Below, one piece after another: positions 9,094 through 17,826 of a DNA stretch of 64,000 nt; the first letter of the stretch is position 1; each line of letters opens with the position of its first letter. A program made the translations under genes and the position numbers. The DNA is from Rummeliibacillus sp963792445 (lineage in GTDB: Bacteria > Bacillota > Bacilli > Bacillales_A > Planococcaceae): contig CAWBWO010000014.1 in the NCBI GenBank assembly GCA_963792445.1, positions 248,001-312,000 of the forward strand, read 5' to 3'. The notes beneath the pieces are model-generated. The model ran no database searches and was not told the DNA's origin. It saw only the letters and a list, made by a program, of their open reading frames with translations.

Positions 9094-10074
9094 ATGAAAA
9101 AATGGTCGTTATTTACACTAGTTTTTGCGATGCTTCTAGTATTAGGAGCATGTAACTCGAAAGATTCAACTAAAGAAGAATCAAATTCTGGTTCAAAAGA
9201 AGAAACAATTACAGTAGTAAATGATTTCGGTATCCAAAATGAGGATGGTACATCAGATTCTGTGAAAGACGAAGTAAAAGTACCAAAAAACCCGAAAAAA
9301 GTTGTTTCATTTGATATGGGATTTCTAGATACGCTTGATACACTGGGCGTTGAAATTGCAGGTGTTCCGCAAGATTCGATTCCAAAATATCTTAAAAAAT
9401 ATGCAAGCGCAGATTTCGAAAATGTTGGTTCACTAAAAGAACCTGATTTTGAAAAACTTGCAACAATCGCTCCAGATGTTATTTTCATCTCTGGTCGTCA
9501 AGCAAGTCTTTATGAAGAGTTAAGTAAAATCGCTCCAACAGTTTATGTAGGTTTAGATACATCAAATTACATGGACTCATTTAAAAAGAATACAGAACTA
9601 GCAGGTCAAATCTTCGGTAAAGAAGACCAAGTAAAAGATGAATTAACAAAAATTGATGATACAATCGCAAAAGTTCAAGGTGAAACAAAAGATTTAAATA
9701 AAAAAGCATTAATCCTCTTAGGTTCAGAAGGTAAAATCAGTGCTTACGGTCCTGCATCACGCTTCGGTCTTATTCATGATGTGTTTGGTTTCAAAGCAGT
9801 TGATGAAGGAATTGAAGTTTCTACACATGGACAAAATGTGTCTTACGAATATGTCCTAGAAAAAAATCCAGACATTATCTTTGTTGTTGACCGTGATGCA
9901 GTTGTGACTGAAGGTGCTTCTGCGAAAAAAGATATTGAAAATGATATCGTAAAGAAAACAAATGCTTATAAAGATGGCAAGATGATTTATCTTAACCCAG
10001 AAGTTTGGTACTTATCAGGAGGCGGATTACAGTCTGTAGCTGAAATGGCAAAAGAAGTCGAAGCTGCACTATAA
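9094..10074 (+). CDS. yclQ: Siderophore-binding lipoprotein (YclQ/FatB-like)
   Basis: Extracellular iron-siderophore receptor of 326 residues, anchored by lipid. A signal peptide ends in a lipobox (LVLGAC, Cys near residue 20), then a Ser/Lys/Glu-rich linker, then a periplasmic-binding-protein TroA-like fold (VVSFDMGFLDTLDTLGVEIAG ... LATIAPDVIFISGR). YclQ and FatB of B. subtilis and B. cereus bind petrobactin and its photoproduct; the same ligand class is likely here but unproved. The ATG at 9094 follows AAAGGAG. The gene closes the Fur-regulated operon. Confidence 0.88.
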   Translation: MKKWSLFTLVFAMLLVLGACNSKDSTKEESNSGSKEETITVVNDFGIQNEDGTSDSVKDEVKVPKNPKKVVSFDMGFLDTLDTLGVEIAGVPQDSIPKYLKKYASADFENVGSLKEPDFEKLATIAPDVIFISGRQASLYEELSKIAPTVYVGLDTSNYMDSFKKNTELAGQIFGKEDQVKDELTKIDDTIAKVQGETKDLNKKALILLGSEGKISAYGPASRFGLIHDVFGFKAVDEGIEVSTHGQNVSYEYVLEKNPDIIFVVDRDAVVTEGASAKKDIENDIVKKTNAYKDGKMIYLNPEVWYLSGGGLQSVAEMAKEVEAAL

Positions 10075-10107
10075 TAAATGTGATAAGGATTTTGGTAGAA
10101 AAAACGA

Positions 10108-10140
10108 AGCACTTAGCATTTTTTTGCTAGGTGCTTTTCT
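10108..10140 (+). terminator. Intrinsic terminator after yclQ
   Basis: AGCACTTAGCA and TGCTAGGTGCT form a stem followed by TTTTCT. Confidence 0.8.
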
Positions 10141-10201
10141 GTGTTCTTTTCCATAAAATATAGAAGGGGACATTTGCCCTGTCAAAAGGAAGGGGATTAG
10201 A

Positions 10202-10813
10202 ATGAAAAGATTTTACTATCTTTTAGCAATTGTAACAGCTATCATCTTTTTGGTTTTATATTTCAACTTAAATAGCGATTGGATTGCTAGTTTAGATGCT
10301 CATGCATCAAACTTATTAAAAGGAAATTCATTCTTTGGATATTTTCATAACTTTGGAGAAACCAAATTTATCTTATTTGTAGCGATTCTTATGCTCATTT
10401 GGTTATGGGTTCGCCATCATAATTATCGCGGCATGGCGTTTGTGTTATTGTCAATCGGTGCAGGAAATGTACTGAATCAGATGATCAAAAAATGGGTACA
10501 ACGTCCACGACCTGATATTCCTCATCAGATATCATCTTTCAGTTTTCCTTCGGGGCATGCAATGGTGGGTATTCTCTATCTATTTACTCTAGCTTATTTT
10601 TTAACGGAGTATGGGGCATCTACAAAGAAGAAGATCATCGTTTGGTCTTTAGCAGTCATTCTAACAGCATTAATTGGTTTATCTCGAATTGCCGAAAGTC
10701 ATCACTTTGCATCTGATATAATTGCTGGATGGTCGATAGGATACAGTTGGTTTATCTTAATCGTCATATGGTACGAACGCAGAAAAAGAGTAGCAAAGCA
10801 GTACACAAATTAG
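10202..10813 (+). CDS. PAP2-family membrane phosphatase
   Basis: Integral membrane phosphatase of 203 residues. The three PAP2 catalytic motifs are present: KKWVQRPRP, PSGH and SRIAESHHFASD, between five or six hydrophobic segments. Members act on phosphatidic acid, undecaprenyl pyrophosphate or phosphatidylglycerol phosphate. Which substrate applies here cannot be read from sequence. The start at 10202 follows AAGGAAGGGG. It is a single gene ended by a bidirectional terminator. Confidence 0.85.
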   Translation: MKRFYYLLAIVTAIIFLVLYFNLNSDWIASLDAHASNLLKGNSFFGYFHNFGETKFILFVAILMLIWLWVRHHNYRGMAFVLLSIGAGNVLNQMIKKWVQRPRPDIPHQISSFSFPSGHAMVGILYLFTLAYFLTEYGASTKKKIIVWSLAVILTALIGLSRIAESHHFASDIIAGWSIGYSWFILIVIWYERRKRVAKQYTN

Positions 10814-10819
10814 CATAAC

Positions 10820-10854
10820 AAAAGGCACTGATTTCTCATGATCAGTGCCTTTCT
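10820..10854. terminator. Bidirectional terminator between the PAP2 and MFS genes
   Basis: AAAGGCACTGAT (10821-10832) pairs with ATCAGTGCCTTT (10841-10852). A and T tracts on both sides serve both converging genes. Confidence 0.85.
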
Positions 10855-10873
10855 AATATTCTATTATATAAGT

Positions 10874-12079
10874 TTAAGCATGAGGCATTGGCTTTTTTTC
10901 TGTAATCTTATGAATAATAAAGGCTAAAATAACAGCGATGATTAAGAATACTAAGATGATGCTCACTATACCGCCCCAGCCGAATTTAGACCAGAAGAGA
11001 CCTCCTGTCGTACCTCCAACACTTGATCCTGCATAGTAAAAAAATAGGTATAGTGATGAGGCTTGAGCTTTATCATGCGTTGCTCGTTTTCCTACCCAAC
11101 CACTAGCAATGGCGTGACCACCAAAGAATCCAAAAGTTAAAATAGCGATGCCAAGAATCTTAATCAATAAGTTACCAACTAATGAAAGAATGGCTCCTCC
11201 AAACATTAAACCAATCCCTAGTAAGAGCATGTTAAAACGGCCATGTTTATCAGCTAAACCACCCATCCATGCAGAGCTAAAAGTTCCAACTAAATAAATT
11301 AAGAAAATCCAACCAACAATCGTTTGACTTAAAGAATACGGAGGTTCAAGTAATTGAAATCCAATATAATTGTACATAGTAACAAATGACCCCATAAATA
11401 AGAAAGCAATTCCAAATAGGCTAAGTAAAGCTGGATCTTTTATATGCATGAGTAATGACTTAAATAATGGTTTAAAGGCTAATTTTTCTGGCTTGAAATG
11501 CTTTGATGCTGGTAGTAAGAAGTAAAAGGCGATCGCTACAAGTAAACTAATCACACCAATCGTGACCATGCCAATACGCCAGTTGAAGAAATCACTAACA
11601 GAACCCATGATAATACGACCAGCTAAACCACCTATAGAATTTCCACTTACATAAAGTCCCATAGCAGCACCTAAACTTTTAGGTTCAATTTCTTCTCCTA
11701 AATATGCCATTGCAATAGCAGGTAATCCTGCAAAGACCATTCCTTGAATTACTCGTAAAATTAATAACATATGATAATTTGGTGAGACTGCAATGAGAAA
11801 AGTTAAGATGGCTACAGCAATCATCGAAAAAGTCATAATGGGTTTACGGCCCCAAGCTTCTGAAAGAGACCCAACAATCAACATACAAAAGGCTAAAGAT
11901 GCCGTTGTTAATGATAGAGAAAGACTTGCAGTTGTAGGGGAAATATGAAATACCTTTGCAAATGTAGGTAACACTGGTTGGGTCATATATAAATTCGCAA
12001 ATGTACTAAATGCACCAGCAAACAATGCTAAATTGGCTTTGCGAAAATCCATTGTTCCTTGTTTGATATACTCATTCAT
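10874..12079 (-). CDS. MFS transporter (YnfM-like efflux family)
   Basis: Major facilitator protein of about 401 residues and 12 hydrophobic segments. It has the motif-A loop GSLSEAWGRKPIM after helix 2 and resembles the YnfM arabinose-efflux-like group. The ATG at 12079 is preceded by GGAG; a longer in-frame TTG at 12109 is less likely. It is transcribed divergently from a LysR-type regulator 148 bp away, an arrangement that usually means the regulator controls the pump. The substrate is unknown. Confidence 0.8.
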   Translation of the reverse strand: MNEYIKQGTMDFRKANLALFAGAFSTFANLYMTQPVLPTFAKVFHISPTTASLSLSLTTASLAFCMLIVGSLSEAWGRKPIMTFSMIAVAILTFLIAVSPNYHMLLILRVIQGMVFAGLPAIAMAYLGEEIEPKSLGAAMGLYVSGNSIGGLAGRIIMGSVSDFFNWRIGMVTIGVISLLVAIAFYFLLPASKHFKPEKLAFKPLFKSLLMHIKDPALLSLFGIAFLFMGSFVTMYNYIGFQLLEPPYSLSQTIVGWIFLIYLVGTFSSAWMGGLADKHGRFNMLLLGIGLMFGGAILSLVGNLLIKILGIAILTFGFFGGHAIASGWVGKRATHDKAQASSLYLFFYYAGSSVGGTTGGLFWSKFGWGGIVSIILVFLIIAVILAFIIHKITEKKPMPHA

Positions 12080-12159
12080 TCTAATGATCACTCCATTAAA
12101 TAATTGCAAGCTAAGAAGTTAAATTGTCAATTTCCTACTTACGGTTTATTATAAATTCA

Positions 12160-12197
12160 ATCAATTCATAAATACAATTTATTATTTTTATCAATTC
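12160..12197. promoter_or_regulatory. Possible LysR-type operator between the MFS and LysR genes
   Basis: ATCAATTC occurs at 12160-12167 and again at 12190-12197, a 30-bp period in the divergent promoter region. LysR-type proteins typically bind such phased A+T-rich repeats; the assignment is inferential. Confidence 0.35.
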
Positions 12198-12227
12198 AAT
12201 TCCAATTGGTTATGTAGGAGGTGCAAA

Positions 12228-13106
12228 ATGGATTTACAGCAATTAAAGTATTTCCAAACAGTCGCAAGGATAGACCATATGACACGTGCGGCAGAACTAT
12301 TGAATATTTCTCAACCGGCCCTAAGTAAGTCGATTGCACAACTTGAAGAAGAAGTTGGTGTCCCATTATTTGATCGTAAAGGACGTTCCATTAAATTGAA
12401 CCGCTACGGTGAACTCTTTTTAACAAGAACGCTGCCCATCAATAAGCTTTACGAGGATGTCAAACAAGAAATTGCAGATATCGTTACACCTAATTCTGGT
12501 GTACTATCTGTAGGATTTACGCATACAGTTGGAATGGAGCTAGTTCCACATTTAGTCCATCAATTCCACAATAAATATCCAAATGTTAAATTTGAATTTA
12601 CTCAAAATAATTCATCTCACATACTTCAGCAACTGGAGGAAGGGGAATTCGACCTTTGTTTGGTGCCGTATGTTGAAACAGATATCCCTTTCGAATGGAT
12701 TGAACTTTGGAGAGAAGAATTATTTGTCATTGTACCAAAGAATCATCCCTTAGCTAATCATCAGCAAATACAATTATCTGAAATTGGGGAGTACCCCTTT
12801 GTTACTATAAAAAAAGGGAATTCCTTAAGGCAAATTAATGATCAATTATTAGAAGTTGCGAATATTTCACCGGAAATTGTTTTTGAGGGGGAGGAATTTC
12901 ATACAGTTATAGGCTTTGTTGAAGCAGGTTTAGGTGTTGCATTACTACCGAATATACGAGGACTAAATGCATACCAAGTTTCTAAAATTTCTGTAAGTCA
13001 TCCAGTTTGCGAACGAAAATTGGGACTCGCTTATATGGGGAAAAGATATATGCCACAGGTTGCACAAACATTCCGTGATTTTATCATTGAAGAAATTAAA
13101 AATTAA
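12228..13106 (+). CDS. LysR-family transcriptional regulator
   Basis: DNA-binding regulator of 292 residues. The N-terminal winged helix is clear (MDLQQLKYFQTVARIDHMTRAAELLNISQPALSKSIAQLEEEVG), followed by the periplasmic-binding-like effector domain (LSVGFTHTVGMELVPHLV onward). The ATG at 12228 follows AGGAGGTG. It is divergent from the MFS pump, which is the likely target, with autoregulation expected. The effector is unknown. Confidence 0.88.
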   Translation: MDLQQLKYFQTVARIDHMTRAAELLNISQPALSKSIAQLEEEVGVPLFDRKGRSIKLNRYGELFLTRTLPINKLYEDVKQEIADIVTPNSGVLSVGFTHTVGMELVPHLVHQFHNKYPNVKFEFTQNNSSHILQQLEEGEFDLCLVPYVETDIPFEWIELWREELFVIVPKNHPLANHQQIQLSEIGEYPFVTIKKGNSLRQINDQLLEVANISPEIVFEGEEFHTVIGFVEAGLGVALLPNIRGLNAYQVSKISVSHPVCERKLGLAYMGKRYMPQVAQTFRDFIIEEIKN

Positions 13107-13156
13107 AGAAGAATAGAGTGATAGTAGATAAAAGTATTTTTCTTTACGAAATAATG

Positions 13157-13185
13157 TTGCATGAAGGAAACAATTTGCATACAAT
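13157..13185 (+). promoter_or_regulatory. Promoter of the ZIP transporter gene
   Basis: TTGCAT (13157-13162) and TACAAT (13180-13185) with a 17-bp spacer, 35 bp before the start codon. Confidence 0.55.
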
Positions 13186-13219
13186 GAACAAAACGTTCTA
13201 AATAAAGAGAGGTATGCGG

Positions 13220-14030
13220 ATGGATGGAAGTGTTCTATATGCGCTGGGGTTAACATTGTTTGCTGGATTGGCAACAGGTGTAGGAAGTTTAATTGCGTTT
13301 TTTACATCAAGGACGAACACAAAGTTTTTATCCTTTTCACTTGGGTTTTCGGCAGGTGTCATGATTTATGTGTCACTTGTTGAAATTTTCGTAAAGGCAA
13401 AGGTAGCACTTGTCAGTGAACTAGGGGTGAAGCAAGGCTACTTATTTACCGTAATCGGATTCTTTGGTGGCATGCTGTTGATTGCGTTGATTGATAAACT
13501 GATTCCAGAGTCATGGAAATCCTCATGAGGTGAAGATGGTGGAGGATTTGCAAAAAGGTCCCCAAAATGCTGATTATGCGAAACTTATGAAGATGGGCGT
13601 TTTTACAGCACTAGCTATTGGAATCCATAATTTCCCTGAAGGTATTGCGACATTTGTTTCCGCTTTAAATGACCCAAATCTTGGCTTAGCGATTGCTGTT
13701 GCCGTAGCTATTCATAATATTCCAGAAGGTATTGCAGTATCGGTACCGATTTTCTATGCAACGGGTAATCGTAAAAAGGCATTTAAGTTATCGTTTTTAT
13801 CTGGACTTGCTGAACCTGTTGGAGCAATTGTCGCGTACTTGCTATTAATGCCATTTTTAAATGATGTGATGTTCGGAATGATTTTCGCCGGAGTTGCAGG
13901 GATTATGGTCTTTATATCATTGGATGAATTATTACCAGCTGCACGAAAATATGATGAGGCACATTCATCCATTTACGGTGTAGTATTAGGGATGATTGTG
14001 ATGGCTATTAGTTTGGTATTGTTAGCATAA
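13220..14030 (+). pseudogene. zupT: ZIP-family metal transporter ZupT, one frameshift
   Basis: Broad-specificity divalent metal (Zn, Fe, Mn) importer in the membrane, about 269 residues once the frame is restored. The first part (LTLFAGLATGVGSLIAFF) and second part (IGIHNFPEGIATFVSALN, AVAIHNIPEGIAVSVP) carry the paired HNxPEG metal-site helices of ZupT. The frame breaks near 13511: removing one T restores IPEHGNPHEVKMVED, which matches the family across the junction. The ATG at 13220 is preferred over 13214 because AGAGAGG then has proper spacing. This is either a real frameshift or a sequence error. Confidence 0.85.
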
Positions 14031-14032
14031 TA

Positions 14033-14066
14033 AAAGGGGATTGCAAGCGTTTTGCAATCCCCTTTA
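14033..14066 (+). terminator. Intrinsic terminator after zupT
   Basis: AAAGGGGATTGCAA and TTGCAATCCCCTTT form a 14-bp perfect stem around a short loop. Confidence 0.85.
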
Positions 14067-14083
14067 CTATTGGGCGTGTTCCG

Positions 14084-14225
14084 CTTTTATTGATTCAGCT
14101 GCGGGGATAGCACTCCCGGCGAGCTAGACCCTCGATGGGTCTTAGCACAGGATGTGTACCCGATAGCCGTTGCGACATGATGTCGCGCTCTTAGGCTATC
14201 TTCCTTATTGAACAAGCGCCCTCCG
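14084..14225. repeat. Structured intergenic repeat, copy 1
   Basis: G+C-richer sequence unlike its surroundings. It contains nested stems: GATAGCC (14162-14168) with GGCTATC (14194-14200), enclosing GCGACA-TGA-TGTCGC (14172-14186). The same 39-bp outer-stem layout recurs at 63922-63960. It resembles the dispersed intergenic repeats common in Bacillales chromosomes. Confidence 0.6.
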
Positions 14226-14228
14226 CTT

Positions 14229-14864
14229 TTACTTGTTAGAAGCTACTGTAAAGCGTTCGTTTACGTGTTTAGGGTTTTCGATTTCGTCTAGTACTGCGAC
14301 GGCAAAGTCTGCATATGATACGTAGCTTTCACCTTGTTCATTTACTAATAGGTTATCTTTTCCTTCGATATATTTTCCTGTACGTGGACCTTCTGGATCG
14401 AAAATTGCAGATGGGCTTAAGAATGTCCAAGTAATTGTAGAACCTTTCAAATCTTCTAGGTTTTTAGCTTGGTTAGAAGCAGTAGGTTTTACAAAATCAG
14501 GGAAGTCTGGTGTATCGATGACGAGAACTGTTTTTTCAGGATCAACGAATAGACTACCTGCACCACCAACTACAAATAGCTTTGTATTTTTTGCATCTTT
14601 GAAGATATCAATTAGGTGACGACCAGCTTCAACATGTAATGTTTCTTGACCCATTGGTGCGCCAAAAGCGTTTACAACAACTTCAAATCCATTAATATCT
14701 GCTGTTGTTAAATCGAAAACATCTTTTTCTAATACAGCAACGGATTGGTCTTGTAATTTTGAAGCATTCCGTACGATTGCTGTTACTTCATGACCACGTG
14801 ATATAGCTTCTGCTAAAATTTTGCTTCCTGCTTTACCTGTTGCACCGATAATTCCAATTTTCAT
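14229..14864 (-). CDS. ywnB: NAD(P)-binding oxidoreductase YwnB
   Basis: Cytoplasmic Rossmann-fold protein of 211 residues in the NAD(P)H-binding/NmrA-like atypical SDR group. The nucleotide motif GIIGATGKAGSKI begins at residue 4 and VVVNAFGAP lies at the substrate end of the fold. It closely resembles B. subtilis YwnB. The ATG at 14864 follows AGGAGGAA. It is transcribed after the Rrf2 regulator gene and has its own copy of the same palindromic operator at 14890-14910. The reaction is unknown; this family often serves quinone or electrophile stress. Confidence 0.82.
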   Translation of the reverse strand: MKIGIIGATGKAGSKILAEAISRGHEVTAIVRNASKLQDQSVAVLEKDVFDLTTADINGFEVVVNAFGAPMGQETLHVEAGRHLIDIFKDAKNTKLFVVGGAGSLFVDPEKTVLVIDTPDFPDFVKPTASNQAKNLEDLKGSTITWTFLSPSAIFDPEGPRTGKYIEGKDNLLVNEQGESYVSYADFAVAVLDEIENPKHVNERFTVASNK

Positions 14865-14889
14865 TATAAATTCCTCCTAAATGATTAAG

Positions 14890-14910
14890 TTGTAACTATT
14901 AAAGTTACAA
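14890..14910. promoter_or_regulatory. Candidate YwnA (Rrf2) operator upstream of ywnB
   Basis: TTGTAACT (14890-14897), five bases, then AGTTACAA (14903-14910): a perfect 8-bp inverted repeat matching the one upstream of ywnA in both sequence and spacing. Confidence 0.75.
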
Positions 14911-14935
14911 GTGGGGTGAGAAAATAGATCGTCTC

Positions 14936-15352
14936 TTACGGAAAGAGATGATCTAAAATGTCTTGAAGTGTCTCTTCTTCCAATTTACTTTCCATTGCTT
15001 GTTGGACAGAGCAGAATACATCATCTAATGTTGACTGAATTTGTTTACCTACTGCACAATTCGGATTTGGATTGTCATGAATGGCAAATAAATCTTCGGG
15101 TGCTTGAACAGCGCGATATATAGCTAATAGTGTTATGTCTTTTGGCGCTAGCGTCAGTTCATAACCTGACATACCAGCATGAGAAGTAATTAAACCTGCC
15201 TTTTTCAATTGGCTACTAATGCGACGGATTACTACTGGATTTGTATTCACGCTACTAGCGATAAAATCAGAAGTTAAAGTGTGTGATGCATCCTTTGTTG
15301 AAGCAATCAATGAAAGTATATGGATCGCAACAGAGAACCGACTGTTTACCAT
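14936..15352 (-). CDS. ywnA: Rrf2-family transcriptional regulator YwnA
   Basis: Regulator of 138 residues with an N-terminal winged helix (MVNSRFSVAIHILSLIAS, then SSVNTNPVVIRRISSQLKKAGLI) and a single Cys in NPNCAVGKQI, nearly the B. subtilis YwnA sequence. Rrf2 proteins sense redox, nitric oxide or Fe-S state through cysteines; only that one and a Cys in DVFCSV are present, so a full Fe-S cluster site is doubtful. The ATG at 15352 is set by AGGTGG; a GTG at 15364 is possible. It likely represses itself and ywnB through the two matching palindromes. Confidence 0.85.
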   Translation of the reverse strand: MVNSRFSVAIHILSLIASTKDASHTLTSDFIASSVNTNPVVIRRISSQLKKAGLITSHAGMSGYELTLAPKDITLLAIYRAVQAPEDLFAIHDNPNPNCAVGKQIQSTLDDVFCSVQQAMESKLEEETLQDILDHLFP

Positions 15353-15368
15353 TTGGCTCACCACCTAT

Positions 15369-15389
15369 TTGTAACTATCATAGTTACAG
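15369..15389. promoter_or_regulatory. Candidate YwnA (Rrf2) operator upstream of ywnA
   Basis: TTGTAACT (15369-15376), five bases, then AGTTACAG (15382-15389). It has the same half-sites and the same 5-bp spacer as the ywnB operator, with one mismatch in the outermost base. Confidence 0.75.
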
Positions 15390-15428
15390 GGAGATGAAAT
15401 GTCAAGTGATTTTATTTTTTGAATAGAG

Positions 15429-15575
15429 GACAATCTTGTCGGAAAGGCAACAACATAATTTAAAAAAGCAACAATCTCTGAAATTTAGCAACAAATTCTC
15501 GGATGGCAACAATCTATGCAAAAAAGGCAACAACCTCTCCGAAAAAAAGTAACAATCCTCTTCCAAAGCAATACT
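15429..15575. repeat. Degenerate tandem repeat of about 20 bp
   Basis: Six to seven imperfect units of the form CAACAATCTCTC-GAAAAAGG occur in a row (for example GGCAACAATCTATGCAAAAAA and GGCAACAACCTCTCCGAAAAA, each cited within 20-21 bp). No frame is open through it. It fills the gap between ywnA and the thrB terminator. Confidence 0.65.
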
Positions 15576-15597
15576 CCAACCCTTATAAACAAATAAA

Positions 15598-15627
15598 AAC
15601 CAAGCCCATAATAATATGTGCTTGGTT
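15598..15627 (-). terminator. Terminator after thrB
   Basis: AACCAAGC (15598-15605) pairs with GCTTGGTT (15620-15627). Read on the minus strand it ends in a T-rich tail. Confidence 0.7.
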
Positions 15628-15634
15628 CAAAGGT

Positions 15635-16546
15635 TTATTCTACTAATTCTGAGATTTTTACTTGTACACCTTTTGTATCAACGTGAACAGCTTGAATATC
15701 ATAGCTAGGGAATAGAGGTTTCATTTTTTCAACAAAGCTCTCTACACGTTCTTTATTGATCAGTGAGATGACAGTAGGGCCAGCGCCACTAATCGCTGTA
15801 CCATATGCCCCTGCATCTTTTGCAGTTTGGCGAATCTCATGATAATTCGGGATTAAGTTTGCACGGAAAGGTTCATGGAATAAGTCATGTTCCATAAATT
15901 CTCCAGCTCGTTTGTAATCCTTTAGTAAGAGCGCTGCTGTTAACATATTTGCGTTTGCGCTTGCATGTACAGCATAGGCTTTATCGTAATTTGCAGGCAA
16001 TACCTTTCTTGCTTCTTCTGTTTTTAACTCTACGTTAGGAATAAAAACAGCAAATGCGGCATCGACATCTTGTACATTTATAAGTTCAAGTCGACCATTT
16101 GGTAATGTAGCACCAATTGTGAGGCCGCCACATACCGATGCAGAAGCGTTATCAGGGTGACCTTCAAGCTTGGATGCTAAACGACAACGTTCATCAATAG
16201 ATAAGTTTAAATTACAGATTTGGTTTGTTATTTCAATGCCTGCAACAATAGCAGAGGCGCTACTACCAAGCCCACGGGCTAATGGTAATTCACTATGCAT
16301 AACAATTTTACATGGTGGCAAATTAACATTGTAGCGTTCAGCTACTTCGTTTGCGACTTTATAGATTAAATGATCTTCCAATGTAAACTTTTGAGGAAGA
16401 TGAATTGAATGATGTTCAAATTCCCATTTATCGCTAAGTGTTACATCTAAATCTAGATAGAGACCTAACGCTAAACCTATTGAATCGAATCCTGGTCCTA
16501 GGTTGGCAGTACTACCTGGGACAGAGATGGACCACTTTTTACTCAT
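15635..16546 (-). CDS. thrB: Homoserine kinase ThrB
   Basis: Phosphorylates L-homoserine with ATP to O-phosphohomoserine, the penultimate step of threonine synthesis, in the cytoplasm. The 303-residue protein is a GHMP kinase: N-terminal VPGSTANLGPGFDSIGLAL, the ATP-binding LPLARGLGSSASAIVAG near residue 90, and a C-terminal GAYGTAISGAGPTVISL motif. The ATG overlaps the thrC stop (ATGA), so the two are translationally coupled. The order thrC-thrB is as in B. subtilis, but hom is not adjacent here. Confidence 0.95.
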   Translation of the reverse strand: MSKKWSISVPGSTANLGPGFDSIGLALGLYLDLDVTLSDKWEFEHHSIHLPQKFTLEDHLIYKVANEVAERYNVNLPPCKIVMHSELPLARGLGSSASAIVAGIEITNQICNLNLSIDERCRLASKLEGHPDNASASVCGGLTIGATLPNGRLELINVQDVDAAFAVFIPNVELKTEEARKVLPANYDKAYAVHASANANMLTAALLLKDYKRAGEFMEHDLFHEPFRANLIPNYHEIRQTAKDAGAYGTAISGAGPTVISLINKERVESFVEKMKPLFPSYDIQAVHVDTKGVQVKISELVE

Positions 16547-17595
16547 ACTAATCCCTCAATATATTTGCGAATTTCTTCTTCATCGTTTGGTAAGGATACC
16601 ATGTCTACTTTTGATGCACTTACAGCTGTATCAGGGTCTTTTAATCCATTACCTGTTAATACGGCAACGACACGGCTTCCTTTAGGAATAGAGCCATTTG
16701 CAACTGATTGGAAAACACCTGCAACAGAAGCAGCTGATCCTGGTTCAGCAAAGACACCTTCTTTTGAAGCAATTTGGCGATAAGCATTCAAAATTTCTTC
16801 ATCTGTCACAGAACCAATTTTACCATCAGATTCATCACGGGCAGCTTCAGCTAACTTCCAACTTGCTGGATTTCCGATGCGAATCGCAGTGGCAATTGTT
16901 TCAGGATGTGCAATTGGTGCGCCTTGTACGATTGCAGCAGCACCTTCAGCTTCAAAACCAAACATTCTAGGTAGTTTTGTTCCTTTTTTCTCATTGTATT
17001 CTTTGAAGCCTTTCCAATAAGCGCTGATGTTACCAGCATTACCGACTGGAATTGCAAGAATATCTGGTGCGTCTCCTAATTGGTCACACACTTCAAATGC
17101 AGCTGTTTTTTGACCTTCTAAACGGTATGGGTTAACTGAATTCACTAAAGTAACAGCAGTCGTTTCGCTAATATCACGTACAACTTGTAGTGCTTCATCG
17201 AAGTTACCGTCAATTTCAATAATTTTCGCACCATACATGTATGCTTGAGCTAGTTTACCAGCAGCTACTTTTCCTTTTGGAATAACGATAATTGCTTGAA
17301 TCCCAGCACGTGCAGCATATGCAGCAGCTGCTGCGGAAGTATTCCCAGTAGAAGCACAGATGACACATTTACTGCCTGCTTCAATTGCTTTTGCTACAGC
17401 CATGACCATACCACGGTCTTTGAAAGAACCAGTAGGATTTAAACCTTCAAATTTTACATGTAAATCAATACCTAATTCCTTTGACAATGTATCTAAATGA
17501 ATAAGTGGTGTATTTCCTTCGTGTAATGTTAATGCTGGTGTTTCTTCAGTTACAGGTAAAAATTCTTTATAGTGATCTAAAAGGCCCTTCCACAT
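16543..17595 (-). CDS. thrC: Threonine synthase ThrC
   Basis: PLP enzyme of 350 residues converting O-phosphohomoserine to L-threonine. It starts MWKGLLDHYKEFLPVTEETPALTLHEGNTPLIHL as in B. subtilis ThrC. The PLP lysine is in NPTGSFKDRGM (about residue 60), and a PLP phosphate loop is visible later (PVGNAGNISAYW). The ATG at 17595 is chosen because GGAG lies 10 bases upstream; a longer ORF to 17637 reads through that site. It is the first gene of a two-gene operon. Confidence 0.95.
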   Translation of the reverse strand: MWKGLLDHYKEFLPVTEETPALTLHEGNTPLIHLDTLSKELGIDLHVKFEGLNPTGSFKDRGMVMAVAKAIEAGSKCVICASTGNTSAAAAAYAARAGIQAIIVIPKGKVAAGKLAQAYMYGAKIIEIDGNFDEALQVVRDISETTAVTLVNSVNPYRLEGQKTAAFEVCDQLGDAPDILAIPVGNAGNISAYWKGFKEYNEKKGTKLPRMFGFEAEGAAAIVQGAPIAHPETIATAIRIGNPASWKLAEAARDESDGKIGSVTDEEILNAYRQIASKEGVFAEPGSAASVAGVFQSVANGSIPKGSRVVAVLTGNGLKDPDTAVSASKVDMVSLPNDEEEIRKYIEGLV

Positions 17596-17771
17596 ATGTA
17601 ACAATCTCCTTTTGTAAAAAGCATTTTTAATGTTCATTGTAAAAGTACAAATGTTTTTATATAAGAGACATTTTAACGCATTTTAGGTCATGTTTTCAAT
17701 AGTATCTATGTAAATTTTCAAAACTATTTGAATTTATTTTTATCTTGTCACAAAATACTTTTCTGTTTATA

Positions 17772-17811
17772 GTTGTATGTACAACAGAGTAAACAAGTGT
17801 AAAGACACTTG
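17772..17811 (+). promoter_or_regulatory. Two palindromes upstream of the NiaP-like gene
   Basis: GTTGTA-TG-TACAAC (17772-17785) and CAAGTGT-AAAG-ACACTTG (17794-17811). The second abuts the ribosome binding site, so a bound repressor would block transcription. NiaR, the niacin-responsive repressor of Bacillales, is a candidate, but I cannot confirm its consensus here. Confidence 0.5.
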
Positions 17812-17826
17812 GAGGAGGAGAAGATT

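Noticed and set aside
13530..14030. A separate short ZIP transporter gene
   Set aside because: It continues the upstream frame after a one-base shift; together they form one ZupT.
15429..15575. CRISPR array
   Set aside because: The units are imperfect, short and contiguous, with no unique spacers and no cas genes in the window.
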